Made by a program: the position numbers and the translations under genes. From assembly GCA_017537245.1 (NCBI GenBank), contig JAFYLD010000040.1, forward strand, positions 1 to 40,563: DNA of 40,563 nt, read 5' to 3'. The DNA is from Clostridia bacterium (GTDB taxonomy: Bacteria > Bacillota > Clostridia > Oscillospirales > Acutalibacteraceae). How positions within the stretch are numbered: position 1 is the stretch's first letter; each line of letters starts with the position of its first letter. Positions 33,550 to 40,185 of this stretch are shown here, in pieces. The notes under the pieces were generated by a model. It made no database searches. It saw only the letters and a list, made by a program, of their open reading frames with translations, and was not told the origin of the DNA.

Positions 33550-34545
33550 ATGGTAGTTACATTTATTCTCTACTTTTTATCGGCGGCAGCGCTTGTCTAC
33601 TTTTCTATGAAGTGCGCAGATTATGTTGACCTGCTCGATAAAAAAACCAACATGTCAGGCGCGTTTATAGGCGGTGTTATTCTTGCCGCTATCACCTCGC
33701 TACCTGAACTTGTTACTAGTATTACGGCGATAACCGTAGTAGACAATCCCGGTCTTATCATCGGTAACGTGCTTGGTAGTAACGTATTTAACCTATGTAT
33801 CTTTGGCGCTACAACAGCGTTGTCGGTTAAAGCGTTTGCCAATGCAAAAATCGGCAAATCACACATTGCAACCATTATTTGCACAATTGTTGCCGATATC
33901 TTGATGATTGCAACCTTGCTAATCAACCCTGATTACACACGTATTCCATACGTCGAGATAAACGGTGCTTCACTTGTTATCTTAATAATTTACTTTATTT
34001 CTCTAAAATTCCTTGCAAACGACGACAGCGAAAACGACGAGGAAGACAATTCTAACCTTACCCTAAAGCAAATAGTGATTCGCTTTGTGATTATGGCTAT
34101 CGGTCTTGTTGGAATGAGCTTTTTGGTTACACATTTCACCGACAAAATCGCAGAAGAATATCAACTAGGCGCATCTCTTGCAGGCGCTATCTTCTTGGGC
34201 GTTGTTACATCTTTGCCAGAGCTTGCATCAAGCGTTGTTCTTGTTCGTAAGCGCAACTTTAACGCAATGGTTGGTAACGTTGTAGGTAGTAATATGTTTA
34301 ACTTTACCATCTTTAGCATATCTGACTTTATTGCGGGAAACAAATACGTTTATATTGATAGCGCAGCATCAAGATATATGATTTATTTTGGTATTATTTC
34401 TACCGTTTTTGTAGCGGCATCAATACTTATGCAAAACCGCTTTAAAAAGACAAATCCAACCAAGGGCGCAAAACTTGTAACCTACGTTGTTTTAGGCGCT
34501 GCAGTTTTGGTTTCATACCTTGCTTGTATGGTACTTTCACGATAA
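33550..34545 (+). CDS. CaCA-family cation antiporter, probable Mn2+ (or Ca2+) exporter
   Basis: The 331-residue membrane protein has the two inverted alpha-repeats of Na+/Ca2+ exchangers of the YrbG group: GGVILAAITSLPELVTS with GNVLGSNVFN, and GAIFLGVVTSLPELASS with GNVVGSNMFN. An acidic linker (NDDSENDEEDNSN, about 158-170) joins the halves. Its leader carries a yybP-ykoY riboswitch, so Mn2+ efflux is the likely physiological role. GGAGG precedes the ATG. It is monocistronic. Confidence 0.9.
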   Translation: MVVTFILYFLSAAALVYFSMKCADYVDLLDKKTNMSGAFIGGVILAAITSLPELVTSITAITVVDNPGLIIGNVLGSNVFNLCIFGATTALSVKAFANAKIGKSHIATIICTIVADILMIATLLINPDYTRIPYVEINGASLVILIIYFISLKFLANDDSENDEEDNSNLTLKQIVIRFVIMAIGLVGMSFLVTHFTDKIAEEYQLGASLAGAIFLGVVTSLPELASSVVLVRKRNFNAMVGNVVGSNMFNFTIFSISDFIAGNKYVYIDSAASRYMIYFGIISTVFVAASILMQNRFKKTNPTKGAKLVTYVVLGAAVLVSYLACMVLSR

Positions 34546-34553
34546 AAATAATT

Positions 34554-34594
34554 GACGAATAGTAAGTTTATTTGACTTGCTATTCGTCTTTTTT
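34554..34594 (+). terminator. Terminator of the antiporter gene
   Basis: A 14-bp stem (34554-34567 with 34575-34588, one wobble) is followed by six T. Confidence 0.82.
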
Positions 34595-34598
34595 GTTG

Positions 34599-34627
34599 TT
34601 GCAAATTAAGTTTAAATGTTATAGAAT
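34599..34627 (+). promoter_or_regulatory. Promoter of the GH99-like/rhamnosidase pair
   Basis: TTGCAA (34599-34604) and TAGAAT (34622-34627) are 17 bp apart. Confidence 0.6.
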
Positions 34628-34668
34628 AATTACGATAAACAAACTATTATTTCGCGAGGTGCTTTTAT

Positions 34669-35781
34669 ATGAGTAAATACGACGTAGCGGCATATATTTG
34701 GCCGGCATACACCGGCAAAGAACCTAGAACCAAAATCTTTTGGCCAGAGGACATCGGCGAGTGGCAAACTGTGCGCGATGCTTATGGCGAGGTAAAAGAC
34801 AACGGTTATGTGTGGGACAGAAAACCACTTCTTGGTTTTCAAGAGGAATCCGACCCCGAGGTTATGGAGCAGCAGATTAAAATGGCGCTCGACCATGGCG
34901 TTAACGTATTTATCTACGACTGGTACTGGTACGACGACCGCCCATTCCTTGAAAACTGCCTAAACGACGGTTTCTTAAAGGCTAAAAACTGTAAAGATAT
35001 GAAGTTTTACATTATGTGGGCAAACCACGATGCAAACTACACCTGGGACCGCAGAAGTTCGGGCAAGTTGTGGGACACAATTTGGCGTGGCGACGTAACT
35101 ATTGAGCAGTTTTATAAAATCGGTCGCCGTTGGATCGACCAATACTTTAAACTTGACAACTACTACAAAATTGATAACAAACCTGTTATTAGCATCTATG
35201 CTCTCAAAAACTTTGTAAAAGGTTTTGGCAGCATAGAAAAAACTCGCGAGGCTATGGAGTGGCTAGACGCCGAGGCAAAGGCAAGCGGTCTTGACGGCGT
35301 GCATTTTCAGTTTGTGCGCTGGAACGGACAAAAGGAAAACTTCTCGGGCGTTGACGGCGAAGTAATCGAAACCACCAACGAACTTATTACCGAGCTTGGT
35401 TTTTCTTCTCTTACACACTATCAGTTTGTTCACTTCACCTACATTGACCGCGAGTATGATGAACTTCTCCCCGACGTGCAAAAAGAATGGGACACAGTAG
35501 CCGAAAGTTATAAAGTGCCATACTTCCCTCACGTTTCGATCGGTTGGGACAACAACCCTCGTTTTAAGGATTTTAGCTGGGGTATTTGCAAAAACAATAC
35601 CCCCGAAAAGTTTGAAAAAGCGCTACGCATGGCAAAAGATTTTGCCGACAAGACAGGTGTTTCGCTAATAACTGTAAACAGCTGGAACGAGTGGACCGAA
35701 ACAAGCTACCTACTCCCCGACAACGTTTATGGTTACGGTTATCTAGAAGCTGTTAAAAAGGTTTTTGTCGATGAAAAATAA
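34669..35781 (+). CDS. GH99-like (WbsX-type) carbohydrate-active protein
   Basis: The 370-residue protein matches the WbsX/GH99-like TIM-barrel family: an N-terminal IWPAYTG strand, GVNVFIYDWYWYDDRPFLENCL, FYIMWANHDANYTW, and the C-terminal NSWNEWTETSYLLPD with conserved Glu residues. Members include rhamnan and O-antigen-linked enzymes, and some are endo-acting glycosidases. No signal peptide is visible, so it is cytoplasmic. GAGGTG precedes the ATG. Its last 11 bases overlap the rhamnosidase gene, suggesting joint processing of a rhamnose-containing glycan. Confidence 0.82.
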   Translation: MSKYDVAAYIWPAYTGKEPRTKIFWPEDIGEWQTVRDAYGEVKDNGYVWDRKPLLGFQEESDPEVMEQQIKMALDHGVNVFIYDWYWYDDRPFLENCLNDGFLKAKNCKDMKFYIMWANHDANYTWDRRSSGKLWDTIWRGDVTIEQFYKIGRRWIDQYFKLDNYYKIDNKPVISIYALKNFVKGFGSIEKTREAMEWLDAEAKASGLDGVHFQFVRWNGQKENFSGVDGEVIETTNELITELGFSSLTHYQFVHFTYIDREYDELLPDVQKEWDTVAESYKVPYFPHVSIGWDNNPRFKDFSWGICKNNTPEKFEKALRMAKDFADKTGVSLITVNSWNEWTETSYLLPDNVYGYGYLEAVKKVFVDEK

Positions 35782-37786
35782 TATCTTTAAATACGGCGAG
35801 TGGATTTGCCCGGTTGAGTTTTTAGACGAGCAACCAATAAATCTGCTTAGCAAAGAAAAATGCGCTATAAAACCCGAATTACCAGAAAAATTCAAAAACG
35901 TGCATATGCTAACCAAAAAGACCTTTTCTCTAGCAGAAAAGGTCGGTTCATATAGCATACGAATTACTGCCGACGATTATTATAAACTTTATATAAACGG
36001 TCAATTCGTGGCGCAGGGTGTGGCGCAGGGTTATCACTTTTGCTATTATTGGAACGAGATTGATATAACCGACTTTTTAAAGGCGGGCAAAAACGAAATT
36101 TACGTTGACGTTTATTATCAAGGTCTTGTAAATCGCGTTTATAACAGCGCCGACAGACGAATGGGACTAGTTGCCGAGATTTATAATAACGACGCGTGTA
36201 TTCTAGCGACCGATAGCAGTTGGCAATACACCCTATCTGGCGCTTATACTATAAGCCATATAATTGGCTACGACACCGCCTTTGCCGAGAATTTTGATAG
36301 CCGTTGGACACCTGCTGCGTGGCACAACGCGTGCGAAAAGAAGGTTGATTACACCTTTAGTGATGAAAGTGTAAAAACCTTGCAGGTTTATCCTATAAAC
36401 CCCGTATTAACCAAAGAATTGGAAAACGGCGCTATCTTTTATGACTTTGGCAGCGAAATTACCGCCACGCTAAGGATTACCGCGCGTGGTAAATCGGGCG
36501 ATATGGTTCGTATCTTGTGTGGTGAAGAACTAGAGGACACCCCGCTTAAAGTGCGTTACAATATGCGAGCTAACTGCCTTTATGACGAGCGTTGGACACT
36601 AGCCGATGGTGAATCTACACTCGCGCAATACGAATACAAAGCTTTTCGCTACGTAACACTTGTGCCTGACCGCGACGTTGAAATCACCTCTATTTGCGCT
36701 ATGGTACAGCATTATCCTTTTGACGATGATTACTGCACACTCGAGACCGATAACAAGGTTTTAAAATCGGTTTGGGACGTTTGTAAAAACGGTATTAAAT
36801 ATGGCGCGGGCGAGGTATTTGTAGACTGTCCAAGTCGCGAAAAGGGACAGTATGCGGGCGACCTTACCATCAGTAGCGCGTCGCACGTAATTGTTACGGG
36901 CGATTACTCGCTATTTAAAAAAGCGGTTGATAATCAAATGCAATCTGCCGCCGCTTGCCGCGGACTACTCGCAGTAACACCCGGCAACTATATGCAAGAA
37001 ATTGCCGACTACTCGCTACAATTCCCTATTTTGGCTCTAAGGCATTATAATCACTTTAAAGATACGGAGTATCTCAAAAAATGTTACGACGTCTGTGATG
37101 GAATTATAGAGCATTTTAGCCGTTTTCAAAACGCCGACGGACTACTCGAAACGGTTGACGACAAGTGGAATTTGGTTGACTGGCCCGACAATTTGCGCGA
37201 CGGCTATGACTTTAAGCTTGAAAAACCGTTAGAGCCTGGTGTGCACAACGTGATTAACGCGTTTTATATCGGTTGTATTATGCAAACCGAGCAAATAGCT
37301 GATATTTTGGGCATTGCACGCGAGAACAAAAGCCGCGAGCTTATTGCGGCATATAACACCGCATTTTTCAACAAAGAAACAGGGCTTTATACCGATCGTC
37401 CTTACGGCGCTCACAGTTCGTTGCACTCTAACGTTGTTCCCGCTTTTTACGGCATTACAACCGCCGACCAAAACGATAAAATCGCCGAGTTCATAATGCA
37501 AAAGGGACTTTGTTGCGGCGTTTATTTTGCCTATTTTGTGCTAAAATCTCTTTGCAAAATGGGTAAATACCACGATGCTTACAGCCTAATCATAAACGAG
37601 AGTGAGCACTCGTGGTACAATATGGTGCGCGAGGGCGCTACCACCTGTTTTGAAGCGTGGGGCAAGGACCAAAAGTGGAATACAAGCCTTTGTCACCCAT
37701 GGGCATCGGGACCAATTTCGGTATTAGCGGAAGATATTTTACCAAACATGCCCGAGGTTGGCAGACTAATTTACAAAAACAAATAA
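35771..37786 (+). CDS. GH78-type alpha-L-rhamnosidase
   Basis: The 671-residue protein has N-terminal beta-sandwich domains (about 50-310, including a YYKLYINGQFVAQG carbohydrate-binding-like strand pair and FYDFGSEITATLRI) and an alpha/alpha-barrel catalytic domain (about 320-610). DCPSREKGQYAGD at 352-364 holds the likely general-acid Glu357, and the barrel ends with CFEAWG and SLCHPWASGP, typical of GH78. No signal peptide is seen, so it removes terminal alpha-L-rhamnose from imported glycans. ATG at 35771 follows AAAAAGG within the preceding gene; translation is probably coupled. Confidence 0.88.
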   Translation: MKNNIFKYGEWICPVEFLDEQPINLLSKEKCAIKPELPEKFKNVHMLTKKTFSLAEKVGSYSIRITADDYYKLYINGQFVAQGVAQGYHFCYYWNEIDITDFLKAGKNEIYVDVYYQGLVNRVYNSADRRMGLVAEIYNNDACILATDSSWQYTLSGAYTISHIIGYDTAFAENFDSRWTPAAWHNACEKKVDYTFSDESVKTLQVYPINPVLTKELENGAIFYDFGSEITATLRITARGKSGDMVRILCGEELEDTPLKVRYNMRANCLYDERWTLADGESTLAQYEYKAFRYVTLVPDRDVEITSICAMVQHYPFDDDYCTLETDNKVLKSVWDVCKNGIKYGAGEVFVDCPSREKGQYAGDLTISSASHVIVTGDYSLFKKAVDNQMQSAAACRGLLAVTPGNYMQEIADYSLQFPILALRHYNHFKDTEYLKKCYDVCDGIIEHFSRFQNADGLLETVDDKWNLVDWPDNLRDGYDFKLEKPLEPGVHNVINAFYIGCIMQTEQIADILGIARENKSRELIAAYNTAFFNKETGLYTDRPYGAHSSLHSNVVPAFYGITTADQNDKIAEFIMQKGLCCGVYFAYFVLKSLCKMGKYHDAYSLIINESEHSWYNMVREGATTCFEAWGKDQKWNTSLCHPWASGPISVLAEDILPNMPEVGRLIYKNK

Positions 37787-37789
37787 TTA

Positions 37790-37822
37790 AAAAGGTATCA
37801 ACTTATCGGTTGATACCTTTTT
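37790..37822. terminator. Bidirectional terminator
   Basis: GGTATCAAC and GTTGATACC, extended by A and T runs, flank TTATCG. It serves the rhamnosidase gene and the convergent gene ending at 37826. Confidence 0.85.
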
Positions 37823-37825
37823 GTT

Positions 37826-38260
37826 TTATAAATATTCTTGCATTTGCGTACGCAAGTTTTCTTCTACTTTTATTAGTCTTTTGCAAATATCTTTGCTCTT
37901 TTCATCTGCCGCTTCATACTGATTTAGATATTTGTTAAGCGATTTTATTCCCATGTCGCAACCGTCGGTCATAAGGCTAGCAACAGTTTTGTCGGACTCG
38001 TCTAGTCCTAGCATTACGTTAGTCTTAATCCAAGACATACCCGTTGCCACGGGGTTTGGCGCTTTGCCATCGTCGTGATAAGAGGCTAGTAACTTTTGCA
38101 ATTCTTTATCTAGTTTTTTGTGCTCACGCTTGCACTCGTCCAAAAGATTGCGAATCTTGTGCGAAGTAGTATGGCTATACACGTCATCAATAGACTTAAC
38201 ACCCATCTTAATACCCGCGTCACACTCACGCAGCAGCTTAATCGTATCTTGCTCTACCAT
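37826..38260 (-). CDS. Predicted four-helix-bundle protein (DUF2383/PA2169-like)
   Basis: The 144-residue protein is almost all helix with regular heptad-like spacing (LLRECDAGIKMGVKSIDDV, KIRNLLDECKREHKKLDKEL, SDKTVASLMTDGCDMGIKSL, ICKRLIKVEENLRTQM). This fits ferritin-like four-helix bundles of the DUF2383/PA2169 type, though no clear diiron ExxH pair is certain. Function unknown. AAGGAT before the ATG is buried in the arm of a 16-bp hairpin. Confidence 0.6.
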   Translation of the reverse strand: MVEQDTIKLLRECDAGIKMGVKSIDDVYSHTTSHKIRNLLDECKREHKKLDKELQKLLASYHDDGKAPNPVATGMSWIKTNVMLGLDESDKTVASLMTDGCDMGIKSLNKYLNQYEAADEKSKDICKRLIKVEENLRTQMQEYL

Positions 38261-38261
38261 A

Positions 38262-38306
38262 AAAACACATCCTTTCGAGATTATTATTCCCGAAAGGATG
38301 TGTTTT
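38262..38306 (-). promoter_or_regulatory. 16-bp hairpin that contains the ribosome site of the downstream gene
   Basis: AAAACACATCCTTTCG (38262-38277) and CGAAAGGATGTGTTTT (38291-38306) pair perfectly around 13 nt. On the minus strand the distal arm contains AAGGAT, the ribosome site of the gene starting at 38260, and ends in TTTTT. It looks both like a terminator of the upstream lipoprotein transcript and like a translational block. Confidence 0.7.
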
Positions 38307-38360
38307 ATTTTTTTAATAACAATATAAACAAGCGTGATTAAAAAATCTAAATTTTATAAA

Positions 38361-38798
38361 TTATGAAAAATTAACCTCGTAAATTACTTTCAAACCATTA
38401 TCTGGATGATAGGTCCAACTCACAGTAAAATCACCACAGTTTTGACTTTGCATTCCATCAAGCGCTCTTGTACTAGCCATTTTCTCAGTAAGCGAATCAG
38501 GCAAATTCAAAAAACTATTGGTAGCCACTATAGCCGCTGTCGCATCTTCTTCATAACGCGAATAACCAGTGTCATTAGGATTGGTATCAATCGTTAATGC
38601 CGTACTATCAGAAGATAATGACGCAAAGTTTATATCAGCATCGCAACATACTATAAATGCTTCATCTAACATATCTTTTCTTTTTTGGATTGGATCCTCC
38701 TCCTGTGTCGTTTCTGTGTTAACAGGCGCAGCACTAGAACAAGCACAAAGTCCTAGAGAAAACAAAACAACTAACAATGCAATTACAAATTTTTTCAT
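38361..38798 (-). CDS. Small lipoprotein of unknown function
   Basis: The 145-residue protein has a lipoprotein signal (MKKFVIALLVVLFSLGLCAC, Cys20 lipidated) and an acidic mature part with SSAAPVNTETTQEED near its start, then a mixed alpha/beta region. No family recognised. ATG at 38798 is chosen because AAGGAGG precedes it, although the frame is open to 38957. Its promoter overlaps two operator-like repeats shared with a divergent XRE regulator. Confidence 0.75.
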   Translation of the reverse strand: MKKFVIALLVVLFSLGLCACSSAAPVNTETTQEEDPIQKRKDMLDEAFIVCCDADINFASLSSDSTALTIDTNPNDTGYSRYEEDATAAIVATNSFLNLPDSLTEKMASTRALDGMQSQNCGDFTVSWTYHPDNGLKVIYEVNFS

Positions 38799-38815
38799 AA
38801 ACATCCTCCTTAAAA

Positions 38816-38866
38816 TATACCAAATTGGGATATTTAAATTATACCAGTGTGGGATAATAAAGTCAA
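38816..38866 (-). promoter_or_regulatory. Lipoprotein promoter with twin operators
   Basis: On the minus strand TTGACT (38861-38866) and TATAAT (38838-38843) are 17 bp apart. Two copies of TATACCA-NNN-TGGGATA, a 17-bp near-palindrome, lie at 38816-38832 (just past the start site) and 38840-38856 (in the spacer), with centres 24 bp apart. This is the layout of a repressor operator pair, probably bound by the XRE protein encoded next door. Confidence 0.75.
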
Positions 38867-38877
38867 GAGGTGATTTT

Positions 38878-39084
38878 GTGAGATTAAAAGAAATAAGAAA
38901 ATCCAAAGGCATTTCCCAATTAAAATTAGCCATGGATTTAAATACAAACCAAAACACTATTAGCCGCTACGAAACCGGAGAACGTGAACCTGGTATAAAC
39001 GAACTCATAAAAATTGCCGATTATTTTAACGTTTCTATTGATTATTTGCTTGAAAGAACAGAAAATCCTAATATACAAAAATAA
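38878..39084 (+). CDS. XRE-family helix-turn-helix regulator
   Basis: The 68-residue protein is a single HTH_3/Cro-CI domain: LKEIRKSKGISQLKLAMDL (helices 1-2), TNQNTISRYETGEREP (recognition helix region) and a closing DYFNVSIDYLLERTE helix. It lacks any dimerisation extension, as in many phage-like or toxin-antitoxin repressors. The start is GTG with AAGAGGTG upstream. It diverges from the lipoprotein gene and very likely represses it and itself through the shared TATACCA repeats. Confidence 0.9.
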   Translation: MRLKEIRKSKGISQLKLAMDLNTNQNTISRYETGEREPGINELIKIADYFNVSIDYLLERTENPNIQK

Positions 39085-39110
39085 AAAAGCCGTGAATAGT
39101 CACGGCTTTT
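39085..39110. terminator. Bidirectional terminator
   Basis: AAAAGCCGTGA pairs with TCACGGCTTTT around ATAG, between the XRE gene and the convergent Dabb gene. Confidence 0.85.
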
Positions 39111-39119
39111 ATTATATAT

Positions 39120-39413
39120 TTACACCTCAAAATCAAGGCACATTCTGGTCTCGGTATATGGGCGCACAAAGTTATCGGCAACGTAAACGTGGTCGGGGTG
39201 TACTGCGTAACTCTTTAGCGCGTTTTCGTCGTCAAATACCGAGTAAAGCATAACGTCAGCGTTAGATGACGCAAGGCTTTCGGTTTGCACGTTTATTTCT
39301 AAAAGTCCCGGTATTTTACCGAGCAAACCCTCTAGGTTTTGTTTAATACCATTTTTAACGTCTGTGTTATTGTGCTCTGCTTTTAATTTCCATAAAATAA
39401 TATGTTTTACCAT
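39120..39413 (-). CDS. Dabb-family (stress-responsive A/B barrel) protein
   Basis: The 97-residue protein has the Dabb ferredoxin-like pattern: MVKHIILWKLK strand, a helix (IKQNLEGLLGKIPG), a second strand (LLEINVQTE), ADVMLYSVFDDENALKSYAVHPDHVYVADNF and a final strand. Such dimeric small barrels are found in stress proteins and some polyketide cyclases; the substrate is unknown. ATG at 39413 follows GGGGAGTG. It has its own extended -10 promoter. Confidence 0.85.
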   Translation of the reverse strand: MVKHIILWKLKAEHNNTDVKNGIKQNLEGLLGKIPGLLEINVQTESLASSNADVMLYSVFDDENALKSYAVHPDHVYVADNFVRPYTETRMCLDFEV

Positions 39414-39432
39414 AATATCACTCCCCAAGCGC

Positions 39433-39461
39433 ATTATAGCACAAAAGCAGTATTATCGCAA
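39433..39461 (-). promoter_or_regulatory. Promoter of the Dabb gene
   Basis: On the minus strand TTGCGA (39456-39461) and TATAAT (39433-39438) are 17 bp apart, with an extended -10 TG. Confidence 0.7.
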
Positions 39462-39465
39462 TAAT

Positions 39466-39496
39466 AAAAAGCCCCGGAAAAACCCGAGGCTTTTTG
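39466..39496 (-). terminator. Terminator of the csoR unit
   Basis: AAAAAGCC...CGG pairs with CCG...GGCTTTTT (one internal mismatch) around five A. It ends the csoR/cysteine-rich unit on the minus strand. Confidence 0.75.
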
Positions 39497-39506
39497 TCAC
39501 GTTAGA

Positions 39507-39656
39507 TTATTTGTTTTCTAAATACTTGTCTGCTTCTTCTTTTGAAATTTCTTTCATTGTTTCGCCGCAGCACTTGATACCGCAGTTTGGGCAGGTGCAA
39601 TCGATTAGCACTTTAACCATTGCGCCACATTTTTCACAACGTACGATTTTTTCCAT
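39507..39656 (-). CDS. Cysteine-rich desulforedoxin-like small protein
   Basis: The 49-residue ORF has seven Cys: Cys7, Cys10 (CEKCG), Cys20, Cys22, Cys25 (CTCPNC), Cys29, Cys30 (CCGETM). CxxCGxxVxVL followed by CCGExM is the desulforedoxin/desulfoferrodoxin N-terminal pattern, here with an extra CPNC insertion, so it may bind Fe, Zn or Cu. GGAGGTG precedes the ATG, and it begins 20 bp after the csoR stop, so it is co-transcribed. No copper ATPase or CopZ is in view, so it may be the regulated target. Confidence 0.75.
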   Translation of the reverse strand: MEKIVRCEKCGAMVKVLIDCTCPNCGIKCCGETMKEISKEEADKYLENK

Positions 39657-39676
39657 ATTTTCACCTCCTATAATGA

Positions 39677-39973
39677 TTATTGATTAAATCTTTTAAACAA
39701 ACTAATAAGCTCATCAATCGTATCAAGCTCGCCGTTTTCTAAATCTCTTGTCACGCACATATACAAGTGGTTTTCAAGCACGTGTGACGAAAGGCTTTTA
39801 ACAGCGTTTTTTACAGCCGATAGTTGAATAAGCACGTCGTTACAATACGCGTCGTTTTCGACCATTTTAATTATGCCGTTTACTTGCCCGTTTATTCGGT
39901 TAAGACGGCTTATTATCAATTTTTTCTCTTCGTCGCTTCTTTTTGTTTTTTTACTACAACAATTATTATCCAT
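39677..39973 (-). CDS. csoR: CsoR/RcnR-family metal-responsive repressor
   Basis: The 98-residue helical protein has the CsoR Cu(I) triad: Cys44 (AYCNDVLIQLSAVK), His69 and Cys73 (ENHLYMC, HxxxC). The N-terminal CC pair (Cys5, Cys6) is an extra. CsoR proteins release DNA when Cu(I) binds. Its promoter contains a palindrome of the CsoR type. GGAGGG precedes the ATG. The next gene is a cysteine-rich metal-protein candidate. Confidence 0.92.
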   Translation of the reverse strand: MDNNCCSKKTKRSDEEKKLIISRLNRINGQVNGIIKMVENDAYCNDVLIQLSAVKNAVKSLSSHVLENHLYMCVTRDLENGELDTIDELISLFKRFNQ

Positions 39974-39991
39974 AAGCTACCCTCCAAATAC

Positions 39992-40021
39992 ATAATATAC
40001 CCCCGAGGGGTATATTGTCAA
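39992..40021 (-). promoter_or_regulatory. csoR promoter with CsoR-type operator
   Basis: On the minus strand TTGACA (40016-40021) and TATTAT (39992-39997) are 18 bp apart; a TATATT at 16 bp is an alternative. The spacer contains the perfect palindrome AATATACCCC and GGGGTATATT around CGA (39994-40016), matching CsoR operators (TATACCCC...GGGGTATA). A half-like GGGGGGTATATT lies upstream at 40024-40035. Confidence 0.85.
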
Positions 40022-40034
40022 TAGGGGGGTATAT

Positions 40035-40110
40035 TTGAGGTAAAAGGTAAGAGTGAAGAAGTAAGAAGTAAAAAGTAAAAATCCCGCTCACTTACGTGAA
40101 CGGGATTTTT
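40035..40110. repeat. Dispersed repeat: purine tract plus hairpin (inverted copy)
   Basis: A purine tract (AGGTAAAAGGTAAGAGTG, GAAGTAAGAAGTAAAAAG) leads into a terminator-like hairpin (AAAAATCCCGCTCAC with GTGAACGGGATTTTT around TTAC, one mismatch). In reverse orientation it matches the repeat at 25464-25530 (GGGATTTTTACTTTTTAC). It may also terminate the SGNH hydrolase gene. Confidence 0.55.
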
Positions 40111-40185
40111 GGGTATTTTGAACTTAATGACACGATTTGAATGTGCCTGAAAACCGGAGATTTCTTCTACTTAAAAGCAGCATTT

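Noticed and set aside
38569-38877. Longer 171-residue form of the XRE protein starting at 38569
   Set aside because: The extension is antisense to the lipoprotein gene and runs through its promoter and operators. The GTG at 38878 has a good ribosome site and gives a complete HTH domain.
40035-40080. CRISPR array or phase-variable tract
   Set aside because: The repeats are irregular purine motifs of 6-9 bp without constant spacers, and no cas gene is in the window.
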